A DNA stretch of 64,000 nucleotides from Streptomyces sp. NBC_01264 (GTDB taxonomy: Bacteria > Actinomycetota > Actinomycetes > Streptomycetales > Streptomycetaceae): the NCBI RefSeq assembly GCF_026340675.1, contig NZ_JAPEOX010000001.1, forward strand, positions 372,001 through 436,000, read 5' to 3'. The first letter of the stretch is position 1. Each line of letters begins with the position of its first letter. Of the stretch, positions 7,625 to 18,063 are shown piece after piece. The notes beneath the pieces were generated by a model. It did not search any database, was not told the DNA's origin, and worked only from the letters and a program-made list of their open reading frames with translations. A program made the translations under genes and the position numbers.

Positions 7625-8918
7625 GCTGCTGGTGCTCCTTCTTGAGGTTGTCGAGTCGGGACTTCAAGTGGTCGCGGTTGCCCAGGAACCGACGGGGTTC
7701 GAACCACGCGTCGGGGGCGTGCATTCCGCGGGCCGCGAGCGCCTCCGCCAGGGTGGAACCCGTCGCGTGCGCATCCTCGGCGGCGGCCTGTACGAGGCGG
7801 TAGGCGCTCTCGCGGTCGGTGCCGTCGGCGGTGAGGCCGAGGAAGACCTCGGAGGAGTGGACGAGCCCTCGCGTGGCGCCGAGGTTGCGGGCCATTCGCT
7901 CGGGATGGACCGTGAGGCCGGCGAGGAGCTCGGCGGCGGAGACGAGCTGGTAGTGGGCGACGGCGAGGCTGTCGGGGAGGACGACGCGTTCGACGGAGGA
8001 GTGCGCGAGGTCGCGCTCGTGCCACAGCGCGATGTTCTCGTACGCCGCTCCGGCGTTCGCGCGCAGGACACGGGCCAGGCCGCACAGCCGTTCGCTGGTG
8101 GTCGGGTTCCGTTTGTGGGGCATGGCGCTGGAGCCCTGGTAGGCGCCGCTGCGGGGTTCCTCGACCTCGCCGACCTCGGTGCGCTGCAGGAGGCGCATCT
8201 CCAGGACGAACTGCTCCACCACCGCGCCGAGGATCGCGAGCGCGCCGAGCAGCTCGGCGTGGCGGTCGCGCGCGACGACCTGGGTGGGGACGGGCTCTAC
8301 GCCCAGGCCCAGCTCGCCGCAGACGTACTGCTCCACCTGCGGGGAGATGTGGGAGTAGGTGCCGACGGCTCCGGAGAGGGTGCCCACGGCGACGGCCCGG
8401 CGGGCGGCGGTGAGCCGGCCCGTGCAGCGGTGCAGTGCGTGGGCGTGGACGGCGAGCTTGTGGCCGAAGGTGGTCGGCTCGGCGTGGACCCCGTGGGTGC
8501 GGGCCACGCAGACCGTGTCCCAGTGCTCCAGGGCCCGGTCGATCAGCAGCCCGGTCAGCTTGTGGGCCGCGTCCAGCACGAGGTCGACGGAGTGGGCCAG
8601 CAGCAGGCCCTGGGCGGTGTCGACGAGGTCGTAGCTGGTCATGCCGTGGTGGACCCAGCGCGCCGAGTCGGCCGGCATGGTCTCGGTCCAGGCGGCGAGG
8701 AAGGCGAGGATCTCGTGGTCCCGCTCGGCCTCCAGCTCCCGGATCCGCGCGACGGCCGGCAGCGGGGCCCGCCGGATGTCGGCCAGGGCCGCCCCGGGTA
8801 CGACTCCGAGGGACGCCTGCGCGGTACTGGCCAGCACCTCGACGCGCGCCCAGGCCGCGTACTTCGTCTCCTCGCTCCACAGCGCCGCCATCTCGGGGCG
8901 CGTGTACCGCTCGATCAC
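7611..8918 (-). CDS. purB: Adenylosuccinate lyase (B. subtilis-type PurB)
   Basis: Fumarase/aspartase-superfamily enzyme of purine synthesis that splits SAICAR to AICAR and adenylosuccinate to AMP. The superfamily signature GSSAMPHKRNP is present, as are TRTHGVHAEPTTFG-type and LWHERDLAHSS segments matching short PurB proteins (about 430 residues; here 435). The start chosen is the GTG at 8918, giving the conserved IERYTRPEM N-terminus, with GGAGGAG upstream; a longer frame to 8951 lacks support. Translation runs into the GNAT gene. A long-spaced inverted repeat sits about 75-105 bp upstream. Streptomyces usually have another, longer PurB, so this may be a second copy; that is inference. Confidence 0.9.
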   Translation of the reverse strand: MIERYTRPEMAALWSEETKYAAWARVEVLASTAQASLGVVPGAALADIRRAPLPAVARIRELEAERDHEILAFLAAWTETMPADSARWVHHGMTSYDLVDTAQGLLLAHSVDLVLDAAHKLTGLLIDRALEHWDTVCVARTHGVHAEPTTFGHKLAVHAHALHRCTGRLTAARRAVAVGTLSGAVGTYSHISPQVEQYVCGELGLGVEPVPTQVVARDRHAELLGALAILGAVVEQFVLEMRLLQRTEVGEVEEPRSGAYQGSSAMPHKRNPTTSERLCGLARVLRANAGAAYENIALWHERDLAHSSVERVVLPDSLAVAHYQLVSAAELLAGLTVHPERMARNLGATRGLVHSSEVFLGLTADGTDRESAYRLVQAAAEDAHATGSTLAEALAARGMHAPDAWFEPRRFLGNRDHLKSRLDNLKKEHQQHVDM

Positions 8919-8992
8919 TACACACCTCTCCTCCGGACGCCTGCGGGCCATGTCCGTACGGACAGGGGACGTGGCGCCGAAGGCAGCATACG

Positions 8993-9023
8993 GTAATAGT
9001 CAGAGTGCCTATTGGTCTATTAC
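8993..9023. promoter_or_regulatory. AT-rich inverted repeat upstream of purB
   Basis: GTAATAG (8993-8999) and CTATTAC (9017-9023) form a perfect 7-bp inverted repeat 17 bases apart, in a pronounced AT-rich patch that probably also holds the purB promoter. It resembles the operator of a dimeric repressor. No regulator gene is adjacent. Confidence 0.4.
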
Positions 9024-9158
9024 AAAAAGCGGTCGCGGGCGGGTGCGGGGACCACGAGGACCATCACCCGTAGCCGAGGCCCGGACACGGCGCGGAGCGG
9101 CTACGGGGGCACGCGAAGGGCCTCCGCGGGAGTGCGTGCAGACGCTCGGTGCCCGAGG

Positions 9159-9836
9159 TCAGTCCTGACGGAAGCGGTGAATGGTGGGGTCGTAGGCGGG
9201 GGCCGAGAAGCGGGTCCCGGTGATGGCGTCGGGAACGGCGGCACCGGGCGTGGTGGTCAGGGGGATGGTCCCTGCCCAGGCCGCGACCTCGTCGTCCTTG
9301 GGCTCGTCGCGGGCGAAGCCCGCGCGGACCTTGATGGAGAACTCGCTGATGGGCATCGTCATGATGGCCGTGTACTCGGCCTCCTCGACAGAGGGACGCC
9401 GGGCCGCGTTGGCCCCGCTCAGCCGGCCCGGAACGACGTTCTCGACGACACGGGCGAGCGCCTCGGCGCGTTCAGCGGCGTCCTCGACAGGAGTGGCCGT
9501 CCCGAACACCATGACCGAGCGGTACGCGGCCGAGTGATGGGAGGCGGCCCGCCCCAGGATCAGACCGTCGATGATGGTCGCGGTCACACAGACCGGCGCT
9601 CCCGAGGACACGGTCTTCACGAACCGTCCGTGGGCCGAGCCGTGCAGGATCAACCGGTCCCCCTCCCGCGCGTGCAAGGAAGGGATGACGAAGGGGCCCT
9701 CCTCAGTGGCGAAGCCCACGTGGACATGGAGGGCTTCATCGAGGATCGCGTAGGCATCCGCACGGTCGTAGGTGACGCGCTCGGGGTATCGGTACGCCGT
9801 GGTGCGCTCGGTCTGAACAGCCGGACGATCGTTCAC
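9159..9836 (-). CDS. Pyridoxamine 5'-phosphate oxidase-family / FMN split-barrel protein
   Basis: 225-residue protein of the FMN-binding split-barrel group (PNPOx-like, related to NimA and flavin-nucleotide-binding proteins). The N-terminal part holds the barrel start HVGFATEEGPFVIPS, followed by LILHGSAHGRFVK and a CVTATIIDGLILGRA strand, then SVMVFGTATPVED. Family members bind FMN or F420-like flavins and often reduce xenobiotics. The GTG start at 9836 has GGAGG seven bases upstream. It is transcribed alone between purB and a long non-coding stretch. Confidence 0.85.
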   Translation of the reverse strand: MNDRPAVQTERTTAYRYPERVTYDRADAYAILDEALHVHVGFATEEGPFVIPSLHAREGDRLILHGSAHGRFVKTVSSGAPVCVTATIIDGLILGRAASHHSAAYRSVMVFGTATPVEDAAERAEALARVVENVVPGRLSGANAARRPSVEEAEYTAIMTMPISEFSIKVRAGFARDEPKDDEVAAWAGTIPLTTTPGAAVPDAITGTRFSAPAYDPTIHRFRQD

Positions 9837-10490
9837 AGGGTGCCTCCGGGATGGACAAAGGGCCAGGACGGATTGCGGGGACAGGCTCGCCGCCCAGGAC
9901 TCCCTCCCTTCGCCCCCACCACTCCTCGACCGGCCCGTGGCCGGCCGCCGAGATCGCTCGGAAGAGCGATCAAGGACACCCGGGTGCCCAGATCAAGCCG
10001 TCAGGGCCCGGCACATGGACACGGGCAGCCGCGACCGGCTGTCGGACAGGCCCACAGCGGCTCGGCGCACGGATCACGGACCTCGTGCGGGCCCGCTGGC
10101 AGCCGCTGATCCGTGCGCCGCGCCGGCGGGCCGCCGCCGGGGCAGGCTGTGTGGTCGTCCATACCCGTGCCCCGTTCGGGTTCGAAGCCGTCGGCGACAG
10201 CTCCGACGATCCGCCGTTGTGGTCCCCGTCACTCTCGAGGGGGCGCGATGTTGCGGGCACGGTGACCGGCCTCGAGGATGCCCTCGGCCGGCACCAAGAC
10301 TCCCCCGGGACCTACGCCTCCTCGAATACGGCCCCGGTCTCCGCCCCGGCGGGCCACCTCGCCGACCCGGCCCACCGCGTCCTGACCAGGGCGCAGTCTG
10401 CGCGCCACCCGCGTTCCCCGGTCGCGGCCGTACGCGACCTCCCACCCTCCGAGGACATCCCCTATGTCCGGATTCATCCCGCACCTCCCC
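9837..10490. other. Long intergenic region without recognisable gene
   Basis: About 650 bases upstream of the betaine operon. Open frames on both strands have no domain, no sensible start site and unconvincing composition. A minus-strand frame at 10229-10477 (82 codons) is Gly/Arg-rich and cannot be supported. The stretch may hold promoter elements for the flanking divergent genes. Confidence 0.4.
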
Positions 10491-10493
10491 GGA

Positions 10494-10529
10494 GTGACGG
10501 GGCGTGACTCCCGTCACTTCCAGTGACGG
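10494..10529. promoter_or_regulatory. Repeated GTGACGG operator cluster upstream of betB
   Basis: GTGACGG occurs at 10494-10500 and 10523-10529, and its complement in CCCGTCAC at 10510-10517. The elements make two overlapping palindromes, the right-hand one with a 5-base spacer. They lie immediately upstream of a TAGCTT-like -10 and about 95 bp before the betB start, as expected for a betaine/choline or osmotic regulator. The protein that binds is unknown. Confidence 0.45.
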
Positions 10530-10621
10530 ATGGGACATAGCTTCCACGGACCGGGGCACCCGGGAACGAGCAACACCACTGCGGGTGAGCCGCGGTGCCG
10601 AAATCGGAGGTACACCGAGTC

Positions 10622-12106
<1,485 letters not shown>

Positions 12107-12120
12107 AGGAGGAGCAGAGC

Positions 12121-13722
12121 ATGACCACCCCCAAGCACAGCCCCAAGCACAGCCCCAAGCACACTCCCGCGCACAGCCCCGCCCACTCCCCCACGGAGCA
12201 GGAGTACGACTACGTCGTCGTCGGCGGCGGCACCGCCGGCTCGGTGATCGCCTCCCGTCTCACGGAGGACCCGGATGTCACCGTCGCCGTCATCGAGGGC
12301 GGCCCCAGTGACGTCGACCGCCCCGAGGTGCTCACCCTGCGCCGCTGGATGGGCCTGCTCGGCGGCGAGCTCGACTACGACTACCCCACCACCGAGCAGC
12401 CCCGCGGCAATTCGCACATCCGCCACAGCCGCGCCCGCGTCCTCGGCGGCTGCTCCTCGCACAACACCCTGATCGCCTTCAAGCCGCTCCCGTCCGACTG
12501 GGACGAGTGGGCGCGGTCGGGGGCCGAGGGCTGGCACGCGGCCGCCATGGAGCCGTACTTCGACAGGCTCCTCAACAACATCGTCCCGGTCGCCGAGAAG
12601 GACCGCAACGCCATCGCGCGCGACTTCGTCGATTCCGCGCAGAGCGCCTTGGGCGTCCCGCGCGTCGAGGGCTTCAACCGCAAGCCCTTCCACGAGGGCG
12701 CCGGCTTCTTCGACCTCGCCTATCACCCCGAGGACAACAAGCGCTCCTCCGCGTCGGTGGCCTACCTCCACCCCGTCATGGACGAACGCCCCAACCTCCG
12801 GATCCTCCTGGAGACCTGGGCCCTGCGCCTGGAACTCGACGGCACCCGTGCGCGCGGAGTCCGCGTACGCGCCTCGGACGGTACGGAGTCCCTGGTCACC
12901 GCCCGCCGCGAGGTGCTGGTGTGCGCCGGCGCCGTGGACACCCCGCGACTGCTGCTGCACTCGGGCATCGGCCCGCGCGCGGACCTGGAAGCCCTCGGCA
13001 TCCCGCCGGTGCACGACCTGCCCGGAGTCGGGGAGAACCTGCTCGACCACCCCGAGTCGGTGATCGTCTGGGAGACCGACGGCCCGATACCGGAGAACTC
13101 CGCGATGGACAGCGACGCGGGGCTGTTCGTCCGGCGCGATCCCGACTCCGCGGGGCCCGACCTGATGTTCCACTTCTACCAGGTCCCCTTCACCGACAAC
13201 CCCGAGCGCATCGGCTACGAACGCCCTGCCCACGGCGTGTCGATGACCCCCAACATCCCCAAGCCGCGCAGCCGCGGCCGCCTCTACCTGACGAGCGCGG
13301 ACCCCGAGGTGAAACCAGCCCTGGACTTCCGCTACTTCACGGACGAGGACGACTACGACGGCCGGACCCTGGTGGACGGCATCAAGCTCGCCCGGCAGAT
13401 CGCCGCGACCCAGCCCCTGGCCGGCTGGCTCAAGCGAGAGGTCTGCCCCGGCCCGGAGATCACCGGCGACGAGGAGCTGAGCGCCTACGCCCGGTCCGTC
13501 GCGCACACCGTCTACCACCCGGCCGGCACCTGCCGGATGGGCGCCGACGACGACCCCGGGGCCGTCGTGGGCCCGGACCTGAAGATCCGCGGGCTCGAAG
13601 GCATTCGCATCGCGGACGCCTCCGTCTTCCCGACGATGCCCGCGGTCAACCCGATGATCGGAGTGCTCATGGTCGGCGAGAAGGCAGCCGAACTGCTGTC
13701 CCGGGAAGGCGGTACCCGATGA
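12121..13722 (+). CDS. GMC oxidoreductase, choline oxidase/dehydrogenase-like
   Basis: FAD enzyme expected to oxidise choline to betaine aldehyde. After a repetitive His/Pro N-terminus comes the dinucleotide site VGGGTAG (residues 34-40). The motif [15 protein letters not shown] (101-115) matches the segment in Arthrobacter choline oxidase where His carries covalent FAD; here that is His102. The C-terminal catalytic pair is in [13 protein letters not shown] (His) and PAVNPMIG (Asn). By memory of CodA the likeness is closer to choline oxidase than to E. coli BetA. Length 533. The start has GGAGG ten bases upstream, and the stop overlaps the next ATG (ATGA). Confidence 0.88.
   Translation: MTTPKHSPKHSPKHTPAHSPAHSPTEQEYDYVVVGGGTAGSVIASRLTEDPDVTVAVIEGGPSDVDRPEVLTLRRWMGLLGGELDYDYPTTEQPRGNSHIRHSRARVLGGCSSHNTLIAFKPLPSDWDEWARSGAEGWHAAAMEPYFDRLLNNIVPVAEKDRNAIARDFVDSAQSALGVPRVEGFNRKPFHEGAGFFDLAYHPEDNKRSSASVAYLHPVMDERPNLRILLETWALRLELDGTRARGVRVRASDGTESLVTARREVLVCAGAVDTPRLLLHSGIGPRADLEALGIPPVHDLPGVGENLLDHPESVIVWETDGPIPENSAMDSDAGLFVRRDPDSAGPDLMFHFYQVPFTDNPERIGYERPAHGVSMTPNIPKPRSRGRLYLTSADPEVKPALDFRYFTDEDDYDGRTLVDGIKLARQIAATQPLAGWLKREVCPGPEITGDEELSAYARSVAHTVYHPAGTCRMGADDDPGAVVGPDLKIRGLEGIRIADASVFPTMPAVNPMIGVLMVGEKAAELLSREGGTR
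12133..12192 (+). repeat. Five tandem 12-bp units encoding [K/A]H[S/T]P
   Basis: Five copies of a four-codon unit read [20 protein letters not shown] at residues 5-24 of the GMC enzyme. The DNA units are nearly identical (variants of AAGCACAGCCCC), so copy number could change by slippage. Such a His-rich N-terminus is not part of the GMC fold. Confidence 0.85.
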
Positions 13723-14792
13723 ACACCACCACCCCCGCCGAGACCCCCGTCTTCTCCGTGGACGGCCTCTGGAAGGTCTTCGGGCCCGACAAGGCCGCCG
13801 CGAAGGTCCCCGGCTCCGCCGACGCCGATCTGTCCGCCACCGAACTGCGCGAGCGCACCGGGTGCACCGCGGCCGTCCGCGACGTCACCTTCGACGTCCG
13901 CAAGGGCGAGGTCTTCGTCGTGATGGGCCTGTCCGGCTCCGGCAAGTCCACCCTCGTTCGCTGCCTCACCCGACTCATCGAACCCACCGCCGGAAGCCTG
14001 TCCATCGACGGCGAGGACGTCCTCGCCATGGACGCCACCCAGCTGCGCGCCCTGCGCCGCCACCGCACGGCCATGGTCTTCCAGCACTTCGGCCTGCTCC
14101 CGCACCGCACCGTCCTCGACAACGTGGCGTACGGACTGGAGATCCAGGGCGTCGGACGCGGTGACCGCCGACGCAAGGCCGGCGAACTCGTCGCCAAGGT
14201 CGGCCTCGAAGGACTGGAGGACCGGCGCCCCGGCCAGCTCTCGGGCGGCCAGCAGCAGCGCGTCGGTCTCGCCCGCGCCCTCGCCGCCGACCCCGAAGTG
14301 CTCCTGTTCGACGAGCCGTTCAGCGCACTCGACCCCCTCATCCGCCGCGAGATGCAGGAGGAGGTCGCCCGGCTCCACCACGAAGAGGGCCGCACCATGG
14401 TCTTCATCACCCACGACCTCGCCGAGGCCCTGCGCCTGGGCGACCGGATCGCGCTGATGCGCGACGGCCGCATCGTGCAGCTCGGCACGCCCGAGGAGAT
14501 CGTGGGCTCGCCGGCCGACGCGTACGTACGGGACTTCGTCCGCGACGTCCCCCGGGAACAGGTGCTCACCGTCCGCACCGCGATGCGCCCCGCCACTGCC
14601 GGCGAGGCCGAGCAGGGACCCGCGCTCCACCCCGCCACCACCGTGGTCGAGGCCATCCAGGCCGTGGCCCGCAGCGGTGGCCCGGCCCGCGTCGTCGACC
14701 GCGGCCGCTGCCTGGGCGTCGTGGACGACGCGGGGCTGCTCGCCGTCGTGGCCGGGCTCCCGGCCACCGCCGGACGGGGGGTGGCGGCATGA
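13719..14792 (+). CDS. Glycine betaine/proline ABC transporter ATPase (ProV/OpuAA type)
   Basis: 357-residue ATP-binding subunit of a quaternary-amine importer. Walker A is GLSGSGKST (70-78), then the Q-loop in [12 protein letters not shown], the signature LSGGQQQR, Walker [15 protein letters not shown] and the switch His in FITHDLAEA. The insertion before the first strand and the GLWKVFG opening are typical of ProV/OpuAA. The C-terminal 80 residues replace full CBS domains with a short regulatory tail. The gene overlaps the GMC gene by ATGA and is followed after 52 bases by its permease. Confidence 0.93.
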   Translation: MNTTTPAETPVFSVDGLWKVFGPDKAAAKVPGSADADLSATELRERTGCTAAVRDVTFDVRKGEVFVVMGLSGSGKSTLVRCLTRLIEPTAGSLSIDGEDVLAMDATQLRALRRHRTAMVFQHFGLLPHRTVLDNVAYGLEIQGVGRGDRRRKAGELVAKVGLEGLEDRRPGQLSGGQQQRVGLARALAADPEVLLFDEPFSALDPLIRREMQEEVARLHHEEGRTMVFITHDLAEALRLGDRIALMRDGRIVQLGTPEEIVGSPADAYVRDFVRDVPREQVLTVRTAMRPATAGEAEQGPALHPATTVVEAIQAVARSGGPARVVDRGRCLGVVDDAGLLAVVAGLPATAGRGVAA

Positions 14793-14844
14793 CCTGCCCG
14801 GCCCGCCCCACGGCCCCCGTCCCCGATGCCCGGAGGTGGTGCGC

Positions 14845-16914
14845 ATGACCGCGACCCCGACCCCGACCCATACCCCGCCCGGCAACCGCACCGCCGCCCC
14901 TTCGGAAGCCCCGCAGTCCTCCGAACGGCCCGCCGGACCGCGTCCTTCCGGCACCGGGTCCGCTCCTCAGGACCACCCCCGCGGGCCCCTGGCCGCCCTC
15001 GCCGCGCGCCGCGGAGCCCTCCTTCCGATGGGCCTCGCCGTCGCCCTGCTGATCCCGCTCGCCCTGGCCTTCCCGGGCGCCGGCAGCTGGCCCGCGGCCC
15101 TGGCGGTCGACCTGTCCGGCCCGCTCGGCCGCGCCGGTGACTGGATCATCGACCACCGCGACAGCCACCCGCTGTTCCTCTACTTCTTCGGCCACGTCAG
15201 CAACGCCGTCGTGGTGTCCGTCCGCGTCGTGTACGTGCTCCTGCTCGCCGCCGGCTGGACCGGGGTCACCGCCCTGGCCACCCTGGTCGCCTGGCGCCTC
15301 GCCGGCATCCGGCTCGCCCTGACCTGCGCCGCCGCCTTCGCCGCCTGCGGACTGCTCGGCATGTGGGTGCCGACCATGCAGACCCTCGCGCTGATGGTCG
15401 TCGCCGTCGCCGCCTCCGTCGTACTCGGCGCCCTGCTGGGCCTCGCCGCGGGGCTCTCCCCGCGCGCCGACCGCGTCCTGCGCCCCGTACTCGACACCAT
15501 GCAGATCCTGCCCGCCTTCGCGTACCTGCTGCCGATGGTGCTGGTCTTCGGCATCGGCGTGCCCGCCGCCGTCCTCGCCACCGTCGTCTACGCCGCCCCG
15601 CCCATGGCCCGGCTCACCGCCCTCGGCCTGCGCGACGCCGACCCGGGCGTCCTGGAGGCCGCGGCCTCGCTCGGCGCCACCGGACGCCAACGCCTGCTGA
15701 CCGCCCGGCTCCCGCTCGCGCGCCTGCAGCTCCTGCTCGGTGTCAACCAGGCCATCATGACGGGCCTGTCCATGGCCGTCATCGCCTCCGTGATCGGCGC
15801 GGGCGGCCTCGGCGACCGCGTCTACCAGGCCCTCGCCTCCGTGGACGTCGGCGCCGCCCTGACCGCCGGCATCCCGATCGTGCTGCTCGCCGTGGTGCTG
15901 GACCGCACCGCCGACGCCGCGGGCCGCCGGATCGGCGCCGATCCCGTGCGCGCCCACGAACAGCACCTGCTCCGCCGGGGGTTCTCCGGCTGGTCCGGCC
16001 GCCTGCTCGTCCTCCTCGCGGCGGTCGCCGCCGCCGTCGCCGGCCGCATCGCCGGCAGCTCCCTGTGGCCCGGGTCCTGGACCGTGTCCCTGGCCGATCC
16101 GGTGAACTCGGCCGTCGCCTGGATGACCGACCACCTCTACTCCGGCGTACCCGTGGTCGGCGGCACCGCCGACTGGGCCGCGCGCTTCACCGGCTGGGTC
16201 CTCGACCCGCTGCGCGGCGGGCTCCAGGCCGCTCCCTGGTGGCTGCTCCTGCTGGCGGCCTGCGCGCTCGCCCTGCTCGCGGGCACCTGGCGCACCGCGC
16301 TCACCGCGGTACTCGCCCTGGGCGCCGTCGGCGTGCTCGGCGTGTGGGAAGCCTCCCTGGACACGCTCGCCCAGGTCCTGGCCGCCGTGGCGGTCACGCT
16401 CGTACTGGGCTTCGCGATCGCCGTCGGAGCCGCCCGCAGTGCCCGCGCCGAACGACTGCTGCGGCCCGTCCTCGACGTGTGCCAGACCCTGCCGCAGTTC
16501 GTCTACCTCATCCCCGTGGTCGCGCTGTTCGGGGTCGGTCGCGCACCGGCCGCCGCGGCCGCCGTGGTCTACGCGCTCCCGGCCGTCGTCCGGATCACCG
16601 TCCAGGGCCTGCGGGAGGTGGACGCGACCGTCGTGGAATCCGCCCGCTCGCTCGGAGCCACCCGCTCACAGCTACTGCGTCAGGTCCAACTGCCTCTGGC
16701 CCGGCCCGCGTTGCTGCTGGCTGTCAATCAGGCCGTGGTACTGGTCCTCGCCGTCGTCATCATCGGCGGCCTGGTCGGCGGCGGCGCGCTCGGCTACGAC
16801 GTCGTCCTCGGCCTCGCTCAGGGCGACCTGGCCACCGGCCTGGTCGCCGGCGCCGCGATCGTCTGCCTCGGCCTGCTCCTCGACCGCATCACCCAGCCCG
16901 TCAAGGAGGCCTGA
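14845..16914 (+). CDS. Glycine betaine ABC permease, two fused permease domains
   Basis: 689-residue membrane protein with a Pro/Thr-rich cytoplasmic N-terminus and two consecutive BPD_transp_1 domains. Each has its own EAA loop for docking the ATPase: EAAASLGATGRQRLLTARLP near residue 270 and ESARSLGATRSQLLRQVQLP near 595. In most ProW/OpuAB systems one gene encodes one domain that dimerises; here a tandem fusion supplies both. GGAGGTGG sits just upstream of the ATG. The stop is one base from the binding-protein start region (TGACATG). Confidence 0.92.
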   Translation: MTATPTPTHTPPGNRTAAPSEAPQSSERPAGPRPSGTGSAPQDHPRGPLAALAARRGALLPMGLAVALLIPLALAFPGAGSWPAALAVDLSGPLGRAGDWIIDHRDSHPLFLYFFGHVSNAVVVSVRVVYVLLLAAGWTGVTALATLVAWRLAGIRLALTCAAAFAACGLLGMWVPTMQTLALMVVAVAASVVLGALLGLAAGLSPRADRVLRPVLDTMQILPAFAYLLPMVLVFGIGVPAAVLATVVYAAPPMARLTALGLRDADPGVLEAAASLGATGRQRLLTARLPLARLQLLLGVNQAIMTGLSMAVIASVIGAGGLGDRVYQALASVDVGAALTAGIPIVLLAVVLDRTADAAGRRIGADPVRAHEQHLLRRGFSGWSGRLLVLLAAVAAAVAGRIAGSSLWPGSWTVSLADPVNSAVAWMTDHLYSGVPVVGGTADWAARFTGWVLDPLRGGLQAAPWWLLLLAACALALLAGTWRTALTAVLALGAVGVLGVWEASLDTLAQVLAAVAVTLVLGFAIAVGAARSARAERLLRPVLDVCQTLPQFVYLIPVVALFGVGRAPAAAAAVVYALPAVVRITVQGLREVDATVVESARSLGATRSQLLRQVQLPLARPALLLAVNQAVVLVLAVVIIGGLVGGGALGYDVVLGLAQGDLATGLVAGAAIVCLGLLLDRITQPVKEA

Positions 16915-16915
16915 C

Positions 16916-17905
16916 ATGCGCCACGCACACCACCGGGGCCGCAGCCTCGACCGCCGGCGCGCCGCGGCCGTACTCGCCGCCGCGACCGGACTCGCCGTCC
17001 TCACCGGCTGCGGGGCCGCCGACATGACCCGCCAGTCCTCCCCGTACGCCGCCGCACAGGGAACGAAGACCGTCACCCTCTCCGTCCAGTCGTGGGTCGG
17101 CGCCCAGGCGAACACCGCCGTCGCCTCCTACCTCCTCGAGCACGAGCTGGGCTACCGGGTGGACACGGTCCAGGTCGACGAGGTCCCCGCCTGGGACGCC
17201 CTCAGCCAGGGTCGCGTCGACGCGATCCTGGAGGACTGGGGCCACCCCGAGCAGGAGAAGCGGTACGTGGAGGACAAGCGGACCATCACCCCCGGCGGGG
17301 ATCTGGGAGTGACGGGCCACATCGGCTGGTTCGTCCCCACGTACTTCGCCGAGGCCCATCCCGACGTCACCGACTGGAAGAACCTCGACGAGTACGCCGA
17401 CCAGCTGCGCACCCCCGAGAGCCGCGGGAAGGGCCAGCTGATGGACGGCTCCCCGTCCTACATCACGAACGACAAGGCACTGGTGAAGAACCTGGGCCTG
17501 GACTTTGAAGTGGTCTTCGCCGGCTCCGAGGCGGCCCAGATCACCCAGATCAAGCAGTTCGCCAAGGAGCACAAGCCCTTCCTGACGTACTGGTACGAGC
17601 CGCAGTGGCTCTTCGAGCGTGTCCCGATGACCGAGGTGAAGCTCCCCGAGTACACCGAGGGCTGCGCGGACGATCCGCAGAAGGTGGCCTGCGCCTACCC
17701 CGACACACCGCTGCAGAAGTACCTGAACACGCGCTTCGCGGAGTCGGACGGAAAGGCGGCCGGATTCCTGAAGAAGTTCCGCTGGAGCAAGGAGCAGCAG
17801 AACGAGGTGTCCCTGATGATCGCCGAGGAGAAGCTGTCGCCGCAGCAGGCGGCGAAGAAGTGGGTGGAGCGCAACGAGAAGGTGTGGCAGCCCTGGGTGG
17901 AGTGA
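16916..17905 (+). CDS. Glycine betaine-binding lipoprotein (OpuAC/ProX type)
   Basis: 329-residue extracellular substrate-binding protein of the betaine importer. The basic N-terminus and hydrophobic stretch end in the lipobox LTGC, so it should be a membrane-anchored lipoprotein. Trp/Tyr residues suited to an aromatic cage for the trimethylammonium group are seen in VQSWVGAQ, LEDWGHPEQ and YWYEPQWLF. It closes the operon; a GC-rich region without clear terminator follows. Confidence 0.92.
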   Translation: MRHAHHRGRSLDRRRAAAVLAAATGLAVLTGCGAADMTRQSSPYAAAQGTKTVTLSVQSWVGAQANTAVASYLLEHELGYRVDTVQVDEVPAWDALSQGRVDAILEDWGHPEQEKRYVEDKRTITPGGDLGVTGHIGWFVPTYFAEAHPDVTDWKNLDEYADQLRTPESRGKGQLMDGSPSYITNDKALVKNLGLDFEVVFAGSEAAQITQIKQFAKEHKPFLTYWYEPQWLFERVPMTEVKLPEYTEGCADDPQKVACAYPDTPLQKYLNTRFAESDGKAAGFLKKFRWSKEQQNEVSLMIAEEKLSPQQAAKKWVERNEKVWQPWVE

Positions 17906-18026
17906 CCGGCCCGCCCCGCCCGCTCCGGCAGCGCCTCACGCTCCGCCCGGTCCGCCGCCGGCCGGCGGGGAGCGTCATTGCGGGCACGCGATATTCGGAG
18001 GGCTTCGGCGTCAGCGAACCGTAGGG

Positions 18027-18038
18027 TTGGCGCGCCAA
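18027..18038. promoter_or_regulatory. 12-bp perfect palindrome upstream of the barstar-type gene
   Basis: TTGGCGCGCCAA is self-complementary over 12 bases and lies 25 bases before the GTG start at 18064, close to a TAACGA-like -10. It may be an operator for the downstream gene. The AscI-type core GGCGCGCC could also occur by chance in GC-rich DNA. Confidence 0.3.
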
Positions 18039-18063
18039 GACAGTCCGGTAACGATGGAGAAGC

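Noticed and set aside
9851..10507. Plus-strand open frame of 218 codons upstream of betB
   Set aside because: No domain, no ribosome binding site, amino-acid composition typical of random GC-rich frames, and it overlaps the operator dyads.
18027..18038. Attachment site for an integrated element
   Set aside because: No integrase, tRNA or second copy found; a simple palindrome is a better description.
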